From the NCBI GenBank assembly GCA_018881555.1, contig JACAXG010000133.1:434001-498000 (forward strand): DNA of 64,000 bases, written 5' to 3'. A model generated the notes under the pieces. The model searched no databases. It worked only from the letters and a program-made list of their open reading frames with translations, and had not been told where the DNA came from. The translations under genes were made by a program, and so were the position numbers. The stretch comes from Amblyornis subalaris (lineage: Eukaryota; Chordata; Aves; Passeriformes; Ptilonorhynchidae). Of the stretch, positions 62,921-64,000 are shown one piece after another. Position 1 is the first letter of the stretch; every line of letters begins with the position of its first letter.

Positions 62921-63330
62921 ATCTTGACACTAGGACTCTTAGATCTTTTAAATCTCTTTGTTTTGGGGGAAAAAAAATCTTATTCTGCAAACTCCAATAT
63001 TAAAATAATAACTTTCTATCTGGCTGTATTAGAAGTAGTTCATTTTAACATAAATAGTTTATCAAGCTGTCCAGATTATTTTATGGCATCTACATTCTCA
63101 TTATTTTTTACCATTGTGATAAATTTTGTGCCTTCCACATGTTTTATTGCTGGTGATTACATAATTAGTTCCTTATTATGTGTCATTGGACAGTGTCCTG
63201 CTCCCTGTGGAACCCCATTCTTCTGTGTAGTAATGACTAAGCACTGATGGCTTATTTTGAAGTCAGTTAACCAGTTCTTGATCCATTCAGCATATTATAC
63301 TTTATGATACCATACTGTGTCTACTAAGTA
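62921..63330 (-). mobile_element. Ancient CR1-like reverse transcriptase fragment
   Basis: On the minus strand the block at 63201-63222 translates as KNGVPQGA. GVPQGS is the conserved motif of the reverse transcriptase palm in CR1/L3-type LINEs. A little upstream on the minus strand (63262-63293) the text reads W-(I/M)-x-x-E-L-V-N, where the family has 'W..NWL', at the expected distance. The rest is too decayed to align by eye. The limits are approximate, and similarity may continue to about 62.6 kb and past 63.4 kb. This would be the oldest insertion in the window. Confidence 0.6.
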
Positions 63331-64000
63331 TATTTATTAAACAGTGAAAATTAATGGCCTGGAAATCTTCTTAAAAGTGCTTTCAGCTTCAAATTGGTTT
63401 AGCTTGCAATGACTGGTCTCTTCATTAAGGAGACATCAGAAATCATGCTTATGTACAGTCCTTCAGCACGGGAAGGTAATCTATCATTACAAATCCATAA
63501 TAACTTGTTTTCAGCCAAACAAGGTTGACACTAACAACACGGATTATAATTGACATTCAGGCTTTCCTGCTTTTCCCCTTGTGGGATGAAAACAACTGCT
63601 AAGAAGATATTCTACCTAAAACTTTTTCCAGCATCTTGGAAATCTGGAATTGTCTCTGCATTCTGATGTAATATTTGCTTTATCTGTTCAAACAAATTAT
63701 TGCCAGCAATTTTTGAAACCACCTTACAATTCTTATCAGTCTTGCAATTACTATTTTGTATTGAGGAAGACAATGTACAATGATCAATGTACCAGAGAGC
63801 TCCTCTGTGTCTCAGCAATAACGATACATTGAAGACAGGGTCTGACCCCATCTTCAAGTTCTTTTGGATTGACTGGAAATTTTCAAGTAGTAGTGTGTAG
63901 CCTAAAAGAGATCACTTACTAATACAACCTGTAAAAACTGCATCACCCTTCAACTTTGTGAGTGAAAAAAACACTAAGAAAAAAGAGAGACTGAATGGAA
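63331..64000. other. Anonymous DNA at window end
   Basis: Two overlapping open stretches (81 codons antisense at 63612-63857, 60 sense at 63650-63832) show no recognised motif. It may be a continuation of the ancient CR1-like element, but I cannot support this. Confidence 0.4.

Overview
The window looks like nuclear DNA of a songbird (Passeriformes). It is AT-rich, and nearly every recognisable element is an avian retroelement. CR1 LINE fragments are present in both orientations, mostly 5'-truncated and some with the typical CR1 3' tail. There are avian-type endogenous retrovirus LTRs, including two of the well-known ERVL-type LTR. One short element (50032-50165) has a tRNA-Ile-derived head and a CR1 tail, the architecture of the passerine SINE TguSINE1, and it is the strongest single clue to the lineage. 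About 48 isolated single N bases are scattered through the sequence, which suggests a consensus assembly with masked ambiguous positions rather than scaffold gaps.

I could not support any host protein-coding exon, rRNA, tRNA, snRNA or CRISPR array. The open reading frames are short (all below 200 codons), scattered on both strands, and either lie in retroelement remnants or look like chance. The window is best read as intergenic or deep-intron DNA of a gene-poor region.

Layout: 1-9.2 kb is mostly anonymous AT-rich DNA with one decayed CR1 (5.7 kb), then a CR1 3' end (9.25-9.5 kb). At 10.0-10.5 kb there is a probable minus-strand LTR. 10.5-21.8 kb is anonymous DNA with a G-quadruplex-like tract (13.5 kb) and an imperfect inverted repeat (16.0-16.2 kb). 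At 21.87-23.5 kb a minus-strand CR1 with reverse transcriptase remnants is split by a solo LTR (22114-22652) flanked by a perfect 6-bp target duplication. An ERVL-type LTR lies at 26.7-27.3 kb. 30-34 kb is the densest LTR cluster: a 285-bp deleted LTR with a perfect 5-bp duplication, an ERVL-type LTR, and a 1012-bp full-length relative of the 285-bp one that carries the only CpG-rich stretch. 34-41.8 kb is anonymous. 41.8-43.9 kb holds two CR1 remnants and a probable LTR. 48.6-50.2 kb holds a CR1 and the SINE. 53.7-55.2 kb holds two plus-strand CR1 reverse transcriptase fragments joined head to tail. 56.1-56.9 kb is another minus-strand CR1, and about 63 kb has a very old CR1-like fragment with a surviving reverse transcriptase motif.

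There is no operon or pathway here. What can be read is a history of insertions: old CR1s, then LTRs landing near and inside them, with solo-LTR formation, internal deletion and local tandem duplication afterwards. Family assignments rest on memory of avian repeat sequences and need a repeat-library search to confirm.
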